Assembly (NCBI GenBank): GCA_017416705.1
Contig: JAFQBG010000025.1
Coordinates: 1-40,603, forward strand
Reading direction: 5' to 3'
DNA: 40,603 nucleotides
Source: Bacteroidaceae bacterium
Lineage (GTDB): Bacteria; Bacteroidota; Bacteroidia; Bacteroidales; Bacteroidaceae
In this document: in pieces, positions 26,001 through 35,848 of the stretch
Layout of the letters: each line of letters begins with the position of its first letter
Position numbering within the stretch: position 1 is the first letter of the stretch
Notes under the pieces: model-generated
What the model was told of the DNA's origin: nothing
Seen by the model: only the letters and a program-made list of their open reading frames with translations
Databases searched by the model: none
Program-made: the position numbers and the translations under genes

Positions 26001-26177
26001 ATGAAGAAAAAAATGTATGTGACACCTGCATTGGAGGTAATATCGTTAATGGCAAATAAAATGATTGCATCATCGCCCACAGGAGGATTTGATGGCAGTG
26101 GTGATGGTAGCACCAGTCCCGAGTTGGCTCCCGGACAACGTCCTGCCGATGGCGATTGGGGCAATATGTGGAACTGA
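26001..26177 (+). CDS. Small 58-residue protein downstream of the surface-protein gene
   Basis: ATG at 26001, TGA at 26175-26177, 40 bp after the surface-protein stop and just before a strong terminator. The product begins MKKKMYVTPALEVISLMANK, continues MIASSPTGGFDGSGDGS, and ends PGQRPADGDWGNMWN. The Lys-rich start, a Pro-x-x-Glu-Val-Ile stretch, a Met-Ile-Ala-Ser-Ser-Pro junction and a Gly/Asp-rich tail resemble a class of short Bacteroidales proteins I remember, with no known function. Position within the same transcript, start codon and terminator placement argue that it is real. It might be a secreted peptide, a partner of the large protein, or a modified-peptide precursor; none of these is shown. 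Confidence 0.72.
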   Translation: MKKKMYVTPALEVISLMANKMIASSPTGGFDGSGDGSTSPELAPGQRPADGDWGNMWN

Positions 26178-26200
26178 TATTCTTTATTTGAAAAGCAATA

Positions 26201-26242
26201 CTATAACCGAACGTCACAGTTAGCTGTGGCGTTCGGTTATAG
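26201..26242 (+). terminator. Strong hairpin terminator after the small gene
   Basis: A 19-bp stem (26201-26219 / 26224-26242) with one G-U pair and a TTAG loop lies 23 bp after the small gene's stop. The 3' flank is not T-rich, so termination efficiency is uncertain, but the position closes the surface-protein transcript. Confidence 0.65.
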
Positions 26243-26248
26243 ATGTTA

Positions 26249-26330
26249 AGAAACTGTTTGATTTATATCGCCATTTTTTATAGAGCCGGAATAGCAGGCT
26301 AATTTGTTTTTATAGATTTAAACAGTTTCT
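26249..26330. repeat. 82-bp imperfect inverted-repeat element upstream of the antiporter gene
   Basis: AGAAACTGTTT (26249-26259) and AAACAGTTTCT (26320-26330) form perfect 11-bp arms, with partial pairing inwards (GATTTATA against TATAGATTTA). The interior holds a short AGCC...GGCT hairpin. It could be a small nonautonomous mobile element or a leader structure for the antiporter mRNA. No coding sequence inside. Confidence 0.5.
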
Positions 26331-26378
26331 GCCAAACGAAAAAACAGTCTGAATTAAAAAAGATAAATAAAAACCGAT

Positions 26379-27332
26379 ATGATACTTTCTTTGATATTTT
26401 TTGTAGTAGGCATTGTGCTTGTTATATACGGTGCCGACTGGCTCACAAAGGGTGCCTCGGCGCTTGCACGTCGTTTCAAGATGAGTGAACTGATGATAGG
26501 ACTTACTATCGTGGCGTTGGGAACGTCGTTGCCCGAATTGGTGATAAGCGTGGGGGCTGCACTCAAAGGCAGTTCGGGTATTGCGCTTGGCAATGTCATA
26601 GGCAGTAATATATTCAACGGATTGTTAATACTTGGCGTTGCTGCACTTATCACGCCTGTGCATTTCAATGCAAGAATGCTCACAAGGGAACTGCCCTTCA
26701 ACCTGTTGGCGTCGGTGGTGTTGTTGCTTGTGTCGGGTACTATGCTTGCGGGTGGTGCCGAGGGTGAGCAGATAACGCGCAACGGCGGCTTGCTGCTATT
26801 CTGTTTCTTGGCGGTGTTCATTCGCTATACATTCTCCATAGCGGCAGACGATGCCGACGATGTGCAAAACGAGAATGTTTCTATTGTGCGCATCCTGCTG
26901 TATATAGCAGCCGGCTTGGCAGCCCTTATATTCGGTGGAAATATTTTTGTCGATGGAGCAACAGACATAGCACGCTTGGCAGGTATGTCCGAGGCTGTCA
27001 TAGGCATAACGATTGTTTCGGTGGGTAGCTCGTTGCCCGAGCTTGCAGTGTCGGTGAGTGCCGCACGCAAGGGCAATGTAGGTATTGCCCTTGGCAATGT
27101 GTTGGGTAGCAATATCCTGAACGTGTTCTTCATTTTGGGATGCAGTGCCACAATAAAACCAATATCGCTCGACGGTTTTAGCCCTGTCGATTACTATGTG
27201 TTGTTGGCTTCGTCGTTGCTTGTGTATATAGTGGCTCGTTTTGGCGGTAAGAACGTGATAACACGCATCGAGGGATTTGTGCTTGTGGCGGCTTTCATTG
27301 CATATATGACATATCTTATATTGTCGGCATGA
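26379..27332 (+). CDS. Calcium/sodium-type cation antiporter (CaCA family, YrbG-like)
   Basis: 317 residues with about ten membrane helices arranged as two inverted halves. The paired alpha repeats are GTSLPELVIS (about 49-57) with GNVIGSNIFN (71-80), and GSSLPELAVS (216-225) with GNVLGSNILN (239-248). These line the ion path, with the Glu residues coordinating cation. An acidic loop joins the halves (about 155-168, AADDADDVQNEN). The family exchanges Ca2+ or related ions for Na+, K+ or H+ across the inner membrane; the ion pair cannot be read from sequence. Confidence 0.93.
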   Translation: MILSLIFFVVGIVLVIYGADWLTKGASALARRFKMSELMIGLTIVALGTSLPELVISVGAALKGSSGIALGNVIGSNIFNGLLILGVAALITPVHFNARMLTRELPFNLLASVVLLLVSGTMLAGGAEGEQITRNGGLLLFCFLAVFIRYTFSIAADDADDVQNENVSIVRILLYIAAGLAALIFGGNIFVDGATDIARLAGMSEAVIGITIVSVGSSLPELAVSVSAARKGNVGIALGNVLGSNILNVFFILGCSATIKPISLDGFSPVDYYVLLASSLLVYIVARFGGKNVITRIEGFVLVAAFIAYMTYLILSA

Positions 27333-27391
27333 TTTGCCCTTTTCGCAGAAAATAACTAAATTTACGCCATATATAAGATTTTTGCTATATA

Positions 27392-28522
27392 ATGTCTATA
27401 AATATCATAAAAGTCACAGATAGGAGCCAACTGAAACGCTTCATACGTTTTAATTGCGAACTATATAAGGGTAATAAGTATTTTGTCCCCGACCTGTACG
27501 AGGATATGCTATGCACCTTGGACAAAAAACGCAACGCTGCGTTTGAGTTCTGCGATGCCGACTATTTTCTTGCTATGCGCGATGGCAAGATAGTGGGGCG
27601 CGTTGCAGCCATTATAAACAACAGGGCCAATGAAAAATGGGGCAACAAGGTGGTACGCTTCGGGTGGATAGATTTTATTGATGACGAGGCAGTGTCCAAG
27701 GCATTGCTCGACACCGTTGAGGCTTGGGGGCGTGAACGTGGCATGAACGAGGTGCAGGGGCCGTTGGGCTTCACCGATTTCGACCCCGAAGGCATGCTCG
27801 TCGAGGGCTTCGACCGCGTAAGCACCATGGCCACCATATACAACTACCCATATTACCCGTTGCACATGGAGCGTTTGGGCTACGTGAAGGATGTCGATTG
27901 GGTGGAGTATCTGTTTACTGTCCCCGAAAAGAATTGGGAGAAAGCAGAACGCCTATCCTCGATAATCGCACGACGTAATAAACTCCATGTGGTGAGCGGT
28001 ATATCGCGCAAGACGCTTGCAAAAAAATATGGCGAACAGCTGTTCGAGCTTGTCAATGAGTGCTATGCACCCCTGTATGGCTACTCCCCGCTCAGCAAGG
28101 CACAAATATCGCAGTTGATAAAAATGTACCTCCCATTGGTCGATTTGCGCCTCATATCGCTTATAGCAAAAGAGGACGACACCCTTGTGGGAATAGGAAT
28201 AAGCCTTGTATCCTATGCCGAAGCATTGCAAAAATCGGGCGGAAGGCTTTTCCCCTTCGGATGGATATATTTCCTGAAACCCTTGCTGACACGCCACCCC
28301 AAACGGCTCGATTTTCTGCTCATGGCAATAAAGCCCGAGTATCAAGGCAAGGGCGTGAACGCCATGATAATAAACGATTTATTGCCACGCTATCTGGAAA
28401 TGGGTGTGGTGGACATAGAAAGCAATCCCGAACTGGAACTAAACACCAAGATACAGGCACAGTGGGAGTTTTTCGGCAAAGACCAACACAAACGTCGCCG
28501 AGCATATAAAAAGAATATATAA
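27392..28522 (+). CDS. GNAT-like N-acetyltransferase domain protein
   Basis: 376 residues, cytosolic, no signal peptide. It resembles the large YghO-like proteins of Bacteroidota that contain GNAT-type folds: residues about 1-160 ([59 protein letters not shown]) and a C-terminal part about 225-376 with a possible acetyl-CoA loop ([22 protein letters not shown]). The substrate is unknown. It lies 11 bp upstream of parE, so the two are probably cotranscribed. Confidence 0.75.
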   Translation: MSINIIKVTDRSQLKRFIRFNCELYKGNKYFVPDLYEDMLCTLDKKRNAAFEFCDADYFLAMRDGKIVGRVAAIINNRANEKWGNKVVRFGWIDFIDDEAVSKALLDTVEAWGRERGMNEVQGPLGFTDFDPEGMLVEGFDRVSTMATIYNYPYYPLHMERLGYVKDVDWVEYLFTVPEKNWEKAERLSSIIARRNKLHVVSGISRKTLAKKYGEQLFELVNECYAPLYGYSPLSKAQISQLIKMYLPLVDLRLISLIAKEDDTLVGIGISLVSYAEALQKSGGRLFPFGWIYFLKPLLTRHPKRLDFLLMAIKPEYQGKGVNAMIINDLLPRYLEMGVVDIESNPELELNTKIQAQWEFFGKDQHKRRRAYKKNI

Positions 28523-28533
28523 AAAGTAGGAAC

Positions 28534-30477
28534 ATGGACGAAGATATACTGTTTAGTGCAAACGAACCGACAGAGCATGTAGAATATACCGACGACAATA
28601 TTCGACACCTCGACGATATGGAGCATATACGTACCCGTCCGGGTATGTATATAGGAAAATTGGGCGATGGCTCGCAGAGCGACGATGGTATATATGTGCT
28701 GCTGAAAGAGGTCATAGATAATAGTATCGACGAGTTCAAAATGAGCGCGGGACGTCGAATTGAAATTGATGTCGAGGAGAACCATTCCGTTACGGTGCGC
28801 GACTACGGTCGCGGCATCCCGCAAGGAAAACTCATCGAGGCTGTGAGCATGCTTAACACCGGTGGTAAGTACGATAGCAAGGCATTTAAAAAATCGGTGG
28901 GCTTGAACGGTGTCGGTCTTAAAGCAGTCAATGCCATGAGCACCCGTTTCGAAGTGCGCAGCTACCGCGACGGCGTTGTTCGTCGTGCGGTATTCTCGGC
29001 AGGAGTACTGCAAACCGACACCACAGAAAAAAGCAACGAGGAAAACGGTACATACGTATCGTTCACCCCCGATAATAAACTGTTCCGCAACTACGAGTAT
29101 CGCATGGCATTCGTGGAGACCATGTTGCGCAACTACACCTATCTGAACACCGGACTTACAATTATGTTTAACGGCAGGCGCATTTTGTCGCGCAATGGTC
29201 TTGCCGACCTGCTCACCGATAATATGACTGCCGAAAGCCTATACCCCATAATACACCTGAAAGGCGAAGATATAGAGATAGCCTTCACGCATGCCGCGCA
29301 ATACGGCGAGGAATACTATTCCTTTGTGAACGGACAACATACATCGCAGGGTGGAACCCATCAGAGTGCTTTCAAGGAGCTCGTGGCATCTACCATTCAC
29401 GACTTTTTCACCGCAAAGAATTTCGAATACAGCGACATACGAAACGGCATTGTGGCAGCGATAGCCATCAACATCCAAGAACCGGTGTTCGAGAGCCAGA
29501 CCAAAGTCAAATTGGGCTCGCTGCGTATTGCTCCCGACGAGAACAGCATCAGTGTGAAAAAGTTTATTGGCGACTTCGTGAAGCTGGAACTCGATAACTT
29601 CCTGCATCGCAATCCCGACATCAGCGAGGCCATGCTTGCCAAGATAACAGCCTCGGAAAAGGAACGCAAGGAGCTGGCAGGCCTCACAAAACAGGCACGC
29701 GAAAAAGCAAAAAAAGTGAGTCTGCACAATAGAAAACTGCGCGACTGTCGCATACATTACAACGACCCGAAAGGCGACCGTGTCGATGAAAGCTGTATAT
29801 TCATCACCGAGGGTGACTCTGCAAGCGGTTCAATAACAAAAAGTCGCGATGCCAATACTCAGGCAGTGTTCAGTTTGCGCGGTAAACCGCTGAACAGTTA
29901 CGGAATGAGCCGCGCCGTAGTCTATAAAAACGACGAATTCAACCTGTTGCAGGCTGCACTGAATATCGAGGATGGGCTCGAAGGGCTGCGATACAACAAG
30001 GTGATTGTGGCTACCGATGCCGATGTCGATGGCATGCACATACGTCTGCTCATGATGACATTCTTCCTGCAATTTTTCCCCGAGCTGGTAAAAAAAGGGC
30101 ATGTATATATATTGCAGACACCGCTGTTCCGTGTGCGCAATAAGCGAAAACAGCCACGTGGCAAGAAAAACAGCGACGACCCCAAGGGAAAGGGCGACTT
30201 CGAAACCATATACTGCTATTCCGAGGAGGAGCGTGTGGCAGCCATAGAGAAACTATCGCCCAACCCCGAGATTACCCGTTTTAAGGGTCTTGGTGAAATA
30301 TCGCCCGACGAGTTTCGTAATTTCATAGGACCCGACATGCGCTTGGAGCGTGTCACAATGCACAAGGACGACAAACTCGACGAACTGCTAAGCTACTACA
30401 TGGGCAAGAATACCATGGAACGACAAAACTTTATTATAGACAACTTGGTTGTCGAGGAGGATAGAGCCAATGAATGA
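28534..30477 (+). CDS. parE: DNA topoisomerase IV subunit B
   Basis: 647 residues. ATPase subunit of the type IIA enzyme that separates daughter chromosomes. The GHKL ATPase motifs are [10 protein letters not shown] (Asn for Mg2+), DYGRGIP and [14 protein letters not shown]. The Toprim domain has [11 protein letters not shown] and [10 protein letters not shown]. The EGDSASGS form favours ParE over GyrB, which usually has EGDSAGGS. Full length. No parC is visible downstream in this window. Its 3' end overlaps coaD by 8 bp. Confidence 0.92.
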   Translation: MDEDILFSANEPTEHVEYTDDNIRHLDDMEHIRTRPGMYIGKLGDGSQSDDGIYVLLKEVIDNSIDEFKMSAGRRIEIDVEENHSVTVRDYGRGIPQGKLIEAVSMLNTGGKYDSKAFKKSVGLNGVGLKAVNAMSTRFEVRSYRDGVVRRAVFSAGVLQTDTTEKSNEENGTYVSFTPDNKLFRNYEYRMAFVETMLRNYTYLNTGLTIMFNGRRILSRNGLADLLTDNMTAESLYPIIHLKGEDIEIAFTHAAQYGEEYYSFVNGQHTSQGGTHQSAFKELVASTIHDFFTAKNFEYSDIRNGIVAAIAINIQEPVFESQTKVKLGSLRIAPDENSISVKKFIGDFVKLELDNFLHRNPDISEAMLAKITASEKERKELAGLTKQAREKAKKVSLHNRKLRDCRIHYNDPKGDRVDESCIFITEGDSASGSITKSRDANTQAVFSLRGKPLNSYGMSRAVVYKNDEFNLLQAALNIEDGLEGLRYNKVIVATDADVDGMHIRLLMMTFFLQFFPELVKKGHVYILQTPLFRVRNKRKQPRGKKNSDDPKGKGDFETIYCYSEEERVAAIEKLSPNPEITRFKGLGEISPDEFRNFIGPDMRLERVTMHKDDKLDELLSYYMGKNTMERQNFIIDNLVVEEDRANE

Positions 30478-30934
30478 ACAGAACGAAAATAAGCGCGTTG
30501 CTCTGTTTGCCGGTTCCTTCGATCCGTTCACCATGGGGCATCATCGCATAGTTCAACGTGCGTTGAATATGTTCGATACGGTGGTGGTGGCTGTCGGACA
30601 CAATATGGGCAAGGATACTATGTTCCCAACAGAAAAACGTGTGGCCGACATACGCGCCTTGTACAAGGACGACAACCGCGTGCAGGTGCTTGCGTACAGC
30701 GGACTTACTGTGGATTTTGCCAAGTCGGTAGGGGCTGCATGCCTGTTGCGCGGTGTGCGCAGTGTAAAGGACTTCGAGTACGAAAGGGACCTTGCCGATA
30801 TAAATCTGCGTCTATCGGGCATGGAAACGCTGTTCCTTGTAAGCGAGCCGCAGTATGCAGCCATAAGCAGCAGCGTGGTTCGCGAGTTACTTGCCTATGG
30901 CAAGGATGTATCGGCGTTTATGCCTTTTGAATAA
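30470..30934 (+). CDS. coaD: Phosphopantetheine adenylyltransferase
   Basis: 154 residues from the ATG at 30470, which overlaps the parE end by 8 bp; a TTG seven codons upstream is less likely. An AGGAGG-type site inside parE (30455-30460) sits at a good distance from this ATG and supports it. The enzyme adenylates phosphopantetheine in coenzyme A synthesis. Motifs: [13 protein letters not shown] and [12 protein letters not shown]. Confidence 0.96.
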   Translation: MNEQNENKRVALFAGSFDPFTMGHHRIVQRALNMFDTVVVAVGHNMGKDTMFPTEKRVADIRALYKDDNRVQVLAYSGLTVDFAKSVGAACLLRGVRSVKDFEYERDLADINLRLSGMETLFLVSEPQYAAISSSVVRELLAYGKDVSAFMPFE

Positions 30935-30950
30935 CAATAAATGACTGACA

Positions 30951-32558
30951 ATGAAAAAGATATATCTGCTCATTACAATATTCTGCGTTTCGGCTGTTAC
31001 AATGTTCGCACAGCAAAGCAAAAACTCGGGCCTGCCCGAACAGCTTACAAAACTGATGTTCTCCGAGAACATAATAACCCGTTTCTATGTCGATTCGGTG
31101 AACGAACCAAAACTTGTCGAGGCCGGCATAAAGGCCATGCTGAAAGAACTCGACCCCCATTCAACCTATTCCACACCCAAGGAGGTAAAAAGCATAAACG
31201 AGGCCATGCAAGGCAATTTCGAAGGAATAGGCATTCAATTTAATATTGTCGAAGACACGTTGTTTGTCATACAGACGACACTTAACGGGCCAAGCGAAAA
31301 AGCCGGAATATTGGCAGGCGACAGGATAGTCGAAGTGGATGACACCATTATAGCAGGAGTGAAAATGGATAGGGGCGATATAATGTCGCGTCTGCGTGGT
31401 CCGAAAGACTCCAAAGTGAAAATAAAAGTATTGCGTCGCGGAGTGAGGGAACCGCTTATTTTTAATCTGATAAGGGATAAGATAGTTACTTCGAGCCTCG
31501 ATGCGGCCTATATGGTCGATAAGAAAAACGGATATATACGCATAAATTCTTTTACCACCACCACATATAACGAATTTGTGGCCAAATTGGATTCGTTGCA
31601 AAGGCGCGGAATGAAAAATCTTATTATAGATTTGCAAGGAAATGGCGGAGGATTGTTGCAGGCGGCTGTGGATATAGCCAACGAACTGCTTAACCGCGAC
31701 GAACTTGTGGTATATACTCAGGGACGTGTGTTCCCCCGTTATGACTATCTTGCAAAGGGTGGGGGACGTTTCACACAAGGCAACGTCGCTGTCATCATCG
31801 ACGAGACGTCGGCTTCGGCTGCCGAGATTTTAGCCGGTGCCATACAGGATTGGGACAGGGGCGTGGTTGTCGGTCGTCGTTCCTTTGGCAAGGGATTGGT
31901 GCAAAGGGCGTTTAACCTGCCCGACGGTGCCATGATACGTCTTACCGTGTCGCGCTATTACACACCCTCGGGACGTAATATCCAAAAGCCCTACGGCGAC
32001 TCTATATCCTACAACGACGACCTGTTGCATCGCTACAACAGTGGCGAACTGATGAGTGCCGACAGCATCCATTTCCCCGACTCGCTTATGATGAAGACAA
32101 AACGCCTTGGTCGTGAGGTCTATGGCGGTGGCGGTATCATGCCCGACTATTTTATTCCGCTCGATACCAATAAATACACCAAGTATCATAGGGATGTGGT
32201 GCGCCGAGGAACATTGTTGCAAGCCACACTGCGTTACATTGACGAAAATCGCGATATGCTGAAACAGAAATATCCCACAATGAAAGAATTTCGCCGTAAA
32301 TTTGTTGTGGACGACGCTATACTCGATAGGTTGCGCACCATGGCCGAACGCGATAGCGTTAAGCCTGCCGATGACGAGGAATTTAAGAAATCGGTTCCCA
32401 TGATTTCTTTGCAGTTCAAAGCGTTGCTGGCACGCGACTTGTGGGATATGAGTGAGTATATGGAGATTATCAACGAGAACGACGATAACTTCAAAAAAGC
32501 ATTGGAGCTTGTTCAACAACGCGATATGGATGCGGTGCTGCTGCGACGTCGCAAATAG
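30951..32558 (+). CDS. S41 carboxy-terminal processing peptidase, exported
   Basis: 535 residues with a signal peptide (about 1-20). A PDZ domain spans about 88-165 (GIGIQFNIVEDTLFVIQTT, AGILAGDRIVEVDD). The catalytic core follows: IDLQGNGGGLLQAA, then DETSASAAEILAGAIQDWD and GRRSFGKGLVQ. By alignment with E. coli Prc, Ser289 and Lys314 form the catalytic dyad, with Asp300 also conserved. A C-terminal region of about 200 residues is extra compared with minimal CtpA and typical of Bacteroidales forms. It probably works in periplasmic protein processing. It starts 16 bp after coaD and ends flush against the convergent methyltransferase gene. Confidence 0.94.
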   Translation: MKKIYLLITIFCVSAVTMFAQQSKNSGLPEQLTKLMFSENIITRFYVDSVNEPKLVEAGIKAMLKELDPHSTYSTPKEVKSINEAMQGNFEGIGIQFNIVEDTLFVIQTTLNGPSEKAGILAGDRIVEVDDTIIAGVKMDRGDIMSRLRGPKDSKVKIKVLRRGVREPLIFNLIRDKIVTSSLDAAYMVDKKNGYIRINSFTTTTYNEFVAKLDSLQRRGMKNLIIDLQGNGGGLLQAAVDIANELLNRDELVVYTQGRVFPRYDYLAKGGGRFTQGNVAVIIDETSASAAEILAGAIQDWDRGVVVGRRSFGKGLVQRAFNLPDGAMIRLTVSRYYTPSGRNIQKPYGDSISYNDDLLHRYNSGELMSADSIHFPDSLMMKTKRLGREVYGGGGIMPDYFIPLDTNKYTKYHRDVVRRGTLLQATLRYIDENRDMLKQKYPTMKEFRRKFVVDDAILDRLRTMAERDSVKPADDEEFKKSVPMISLQFKALLARDLWDMSEYMEIINENDDNFKKALELVQQRDMDAVLLRRRK

Positions 32559-33734
32559 TCAGGCCTTTTTGCATTTAAGCAGTACCTTGCGCCCGTCATA
32601 CAGGGTGGTGGCAAATATATAGATGTCGCCACCCTCTTCTATTTTCAGTCGTTTGCGCAGGTTCTGTACGGTGTCGGGAAAATTACGTATCGTGATATTT
32701 GCTTTTTTGACATCGCCTAAGGCTTTTTTTATCTCGTTTTTTGAGAAACCGCAGATGCTCTCCACATGAAATATACGTCCGGGAAAATCTTTCTCCAAAT
32801 GAGCCGATGTGTAGATGTGGCTGTTGGGGTGTAGTTTTGCTATGTTGAATTTCCTTGCAAGGGCTGTGTGACAGCCTGCCTTCTGAATGGAGGCGTTGGG
32901 CTCGTATATGTAGGCTTCGACGTTCTGTGTGTAGGTTATGTTGCCGTCGTTTTCGGCGTGGCAACTGAAACGTACAGTGTCGTTGCCGGTTATATTTACG
33001 CAGTGCATGGCGATGGGGGTGTTGCGCTGTTCACCCGACAGGAGCAGAAGAACCTCCTTACATTCGTTGTTCACCGAAACAATGTGTATCTCGTTTACGC
33101 TGCTTATCTGTCGGCATGCAGCTGTTATGTCGAGCATGGGCGAGCATTTTATCATGGCATGCTTGCATCGGCTCAGTATGAGCTCCTCTATCGCCGTTAT
33201 ATTGGGCTCGCAGTCGGCAAGTGCCACTACCTTGCCACCGCTGTTGTTGCGACGCGCGGGGTCGGCAAATATCCAATTGCATGCGTGCAGTGTGTGTAGT
33301 GCCTCCTCGCAATGGCTGTTTACTACGTTTATTCTAAGTCCTAAGGTTTCGAAATTATGCTGTGCTATACGACACAGTTGTTCGTTTCTCTCTATGTATG
33401 TCGAACACGAAAAATTCTTTGATATGTAGCTGCAATCTATGCCAAATCCTCCTGTCAGGTCGGCAAATGTGTCGCCCTGCATCAGCGATGCTTTGTACAG
33501 TGCCGTATCCTGCGACGAGCATTGCTCCATGGATATTTTCGGGGGGTAGAGCATGCCTTCGGTGGCGGCCCATGCCGGCAGTTTCTCTTTGGCGCATTGC
33601 CACCCCTCAATTTGCGTTAGCGCATGGTGCATCGACACATCGGGGTAGCGTGCCGCTTGCAGTGCCAATGTGCGTATATCGTCGTTGCGATGTTCTTCTA
33701 TGAACTTTTTTGTGGCTGCGTCTGTCTCTGTCAT
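32559..33734 (-). CDS. Class I SAM-dependent methyltransferase (PG_1098-like, THUMP-like)
   Basis: 391 residues, cytosolic. The SAM-binding core begins ADLTGGFGIDCSYISKNF (about 90-107), with YIERNEQLCRIAQHNF and a catalytic-type IFADPARR (DPAR in place of DPPY). The C-terminal third (about 290-391) resembles the PG_1098 ferredoxin-like and THUMP-like domains known in Bacteroidota. The likely substrate is RNA, but this is inferred from domain type only. Its stop is directly adjacent to the S41 peptidase stop on the other strand. Confidence 0.85.
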   Translation of the reverse strand: MTETDAATKKFIEEHRNDDIRTLALQAARYPDVSMHHALTQIEGWQCAKEKLPAWAATEGMLYPPKISMEQCSSQDTALYKASLMQGDTFADLTGGFGIDCSYISKNFSCSTYIERNEQLCRIAQHNFETLGLRINVVNSHCEEALHTLHACNWIFADPARRNNSGGKVVALADCEPNITAIEELILSRCKHAMIKCSPMLDITAACRQISSVNEIHIVSVNNECKEVLLLLSGEQRNTPIAMHCVNITGNDTVRFSCHAENDGNITYTQNVEAYIYEPNASIQKAGCHTALARKFNIAKLHPNSHIYTSAHLEKDFPGRIFHVESICGFSKNEIKKALGDVKKANITIRNFPDTVQNLRKRLKIEEGGDIYIFATTLYDGRKVLLKCKKA

Positions 33735-33849
33735 ATTTTGCTAAGGTAGGCAATATTTCTGATAAACCTTGTGTTTATGAATGTATTTTCGTGGGATTTT
33801 ACGACACTCTTTTTTTGGGGGAGCATACGAGCATGCAGGGTGATAAAAC

Positions 33850-33878
33850 AAAAACGCCGACTTTAAGTCGGCGTTTTT
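33850..33878 (-). terminator. Intrinsic terminator of pckA
   Basis: A perfect 13-bp stem AAAAACGCCGACT / AGTCGGCGTTTTT with a 3-nt loop lies 20 bp after the pckA stop. The A and T runs at the base make it usable from both strands. Confidence 0.85.
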
Positions 33879-33897
33879 AATATAGGATGACTGTTTT

Positions 33898-35499
33898 TTA
33901 GAGTTTAGGACCGGCGTTAACAAGTGCTTTACCTGCCTCGTTGCCTGTGTATTTGGTGAAGTTCTTGATGAAACGACCTGCCAAATCCAAAGCCTTCTCT
34001 TCCCATTGTGAAGCGTCGGCGTATGTGTCGCGAGGATCCAAGATTGCGGGGTCAACACCGGGCAATTCTGTGGGAACTACAAAGTCGAAGTGGGGGATTG
34101 TCTTTGTAGGTGCTTTGTCGATAGAACCGTCGAGGATGGCGTCGATGATACCGCGTGTATCTTTGATAGATATACGTTTGCCTGTTCCGTTCCAACCGGT
34201 GTTAACAAGGTATGCTTTTGCACCGTTTTTCTCCATTTTCTTAACAAGCTCCTCGCCATATTTTGTGGGGTGCAAGCTAAGGAATGCAGCACCGAAGCAT
34301 GCCGAGAATGTGGGAGTGGGCTCTGTGATACCACGCTCTGTACCCGCCAATTTAGCTGTGAATCCCGAGAGGAAGTAGTATTGTGTTTGCTCGGGTGTAA
34401 GGATTGAAACGGGAGGAAGAACACCGAATGCGTCTGCCGACAAGAATATTACTTTCTTTGCAGGTGCAGCCATGCTGCCGGGTTTGATGTTCTGGATGTG
34501 GTTGATGGGGTAAGAAACACGTGTGTTCTCTGTAACGCTCTTGTCGGCGAAATCTATCTTGCCGTTCTCGTCAACTGTTACGTTCTCCAAAAGTGCGTCG
34601 CGACGAATTGCGTTGTAGATATCGGGCTCGCTCTCTTTGTCGAGGTTGATAACCTTTGCATAGCAACCGCCTTCGAAGTTGAACACAGACTCGTCGTCCC
34701 AGCCGTGCTCGTCGTCACCGATAAGCATGCGTTTGGGGTCGGTAGAAAGTGTTGTTTTACCTGTACCGCTGAGGCCGAAGAAGATAGCTGTCTCGCCTTT
34801 CTCGTTGGTGTTTGCCGAGCAGTGCATAGATGCAATGCCTTGGAGGGGCAAATAGTAGTTCATCATAGAGAACATACCTTTCTTCATTTCACCACCATAC
34901 CATGTGTTAAGGATAACCTGCTCGCGTGTGGTGAGGTTGAATACAACTGCTGTCTCCGAGTTCAAGCCAAGCTCTTTGTAGTTGGGAACAGTTGCTTTTG
35001 ATGCATTGTAAACAACGAAATCGGGCTCACCGAAATTAGCCAATTCCTCGGCTGTGGGGCGGATGAACATGTTGGTTACAAAGTGTGCTTGCCATGCAAC
35101 CTCCATTACGAAACGTACTTTAAGACGTGTGGTGGGGTTTGCACCGCAGAATGCGTCAACAACATATAGCTTTTTGTTAGAAAGCTCTTTTGTTGCTATC
35201 TCTTTAAGAACGTTCCATGTTTCGGTAGAAACGGGTTTGTTGTCGTTCTTATATTCCTCAGATGTCCACCATACTGTGTTTTCCGATGTGGCATCCTTTA
35301 CAATGAACTTGTCCTTGGGAGAACGGCCTGTGTAAACACCGGTCATGACGTTTACTGCACCTAACTCAGTAACCTGACCTCTCTCATAACCTTGGAGACC
35401 CGGCAATGTCTCCTCTGTGAAAAGTTGCTCATAAGAGGGGTTGTATATAACCTCTGTGGCGCCGGTAATACCATACTTGGTAAGATCTATTGTTGCCAT
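33898..35499 (-). CDS. pckA: Phosphoenolpyruvate carboxykinase (ATP)
   Basis: 533 residues. It interconverts oxaloacetate plus ATP with PEP plus CO2; in many gut Bacteroidales it runs towards oxaloacetate on the route to succinate. The ATP-type signature is clear: [12 protein letters not shown]-loop, metal/substrate loop [32 protein letters not shown] near residue 60 and the RVSYPINHI segment. Full length. It is monocistronic with its own promoter (35607-35638) and terminator (33850-33878). It uses a more restricted codon set than its neighbours, which fits high expression. Confidence 0.98.
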   Translation of the reverse strand: MATIDLTKYGITGATEVIYNPSYEQLFTEETLPGLQGYERGQVTELGAVNVMTGVYTGRSPKDKFIVKDATSENTVWWTSEEYKNDNKPVSTETWNVLKEIATKELSNKKLYVVDAFCGANPTTRLKVRFVMEVAWQAHFVTNMFIRPTAEELANFGEPDFVVYNASKATVPNYKELGLNSETAVVFNLTTREQVILNTWYGGEMKKGMFSMMNYYLPLQGIASMHCSANTNEKGETAIFFGLSGTGKTTLSTDPKRMLIGDDEHGWDDESVFNFEGGCYAKVINLDKESEPDIYNAIRRDALLENVTVDENGKIDFADKSVTENTRVSYPINHIQNIKPGSMAAPAKKVIFLSADAFGVLPPVSILTPEQTQYYFLSGFTAKLAGTERGITEPTPTFSACFGAAFLSLHPTKYGEELVKKMEKNGAKAYLVNTGWNGTGKRISIKDTRGIIDAILDGSIDKAPTKTIPHFDFVVPTELPGVDPAILDPRDTYADASQWEEKALDLAGRFIKNFTKYTGNEAGKALVNAGPKL

Positions 35500-35606
35500 A
35501 ATTAGTAAAAAATTATTGGTTAATGATTCTATGTTTTTTAGTGTCTCTTGGAAAGCATGGGGGTTTTAAAAAGACCTTCTTAAAACTTGCCGAAGTTTTC
35601 CAAGTG

Positions 35607-35638
35607 CAAAGATATATTTTTTTAGTTAAACTCTCAAA
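35607..35638 (-). promoter_or_regulatory. Bacteroidota promoter for pckA
   Basis: Read on the minus strand: TTTG (35638-35635), 20 bp, then TATCTTTG (35614-35607), an exact match to TTTG-N20-TAnnTTTG. The start would fall near 35600, about 100 nt upstream of the ATG. Confidence 0.75.
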
Positions 35639-35820
35639 ACAATTAAAGAAAAATTTCTTTAATTAATACAAAAAAGCATTGTGTTTTCGGTGGTTTTTCC
35701 TTGTTTTGTTGTGTTATTGTGTTTTAAATCAATGATATAGCTTGAATTTGCGCTTTGATTTGTTTTGTGCAAAATAGATAAAATAATTAGGATATGTAAT
35801 GCTTTTTTTGATATTTTCTA

Positions 35821-35828
35821 TATCTTCG
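35821..35828 (+). promoter_or_regulatory. Possible -7 element for upp
   Basis: TATCTTCG differs from TAnnTTTG at one position, 20 bp before the upp ATG. No proper -33 element. The short distance would give a nearly leaderless message. Confidence 0.3.
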
Positions 35829-35848
35829 CGATGTGAATTAAAAAATAT

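Larger units (their letters stand above)
35500..35848. other. 349-bp divergent region between pckA and upp
   Basis: It contains the pckA promoter and a possible upp -7 element. The rest is A/T-rich with no gene I can support. The pckA leader would be about 100 nt. Confidence 0.7.

Noticed and set aside
33741-34058. A 105-codon minus-strand frame across the pckA terminator
   Set aside because: It runs out of phase through the pckA 3' end and its terminator hairpin; no domain.
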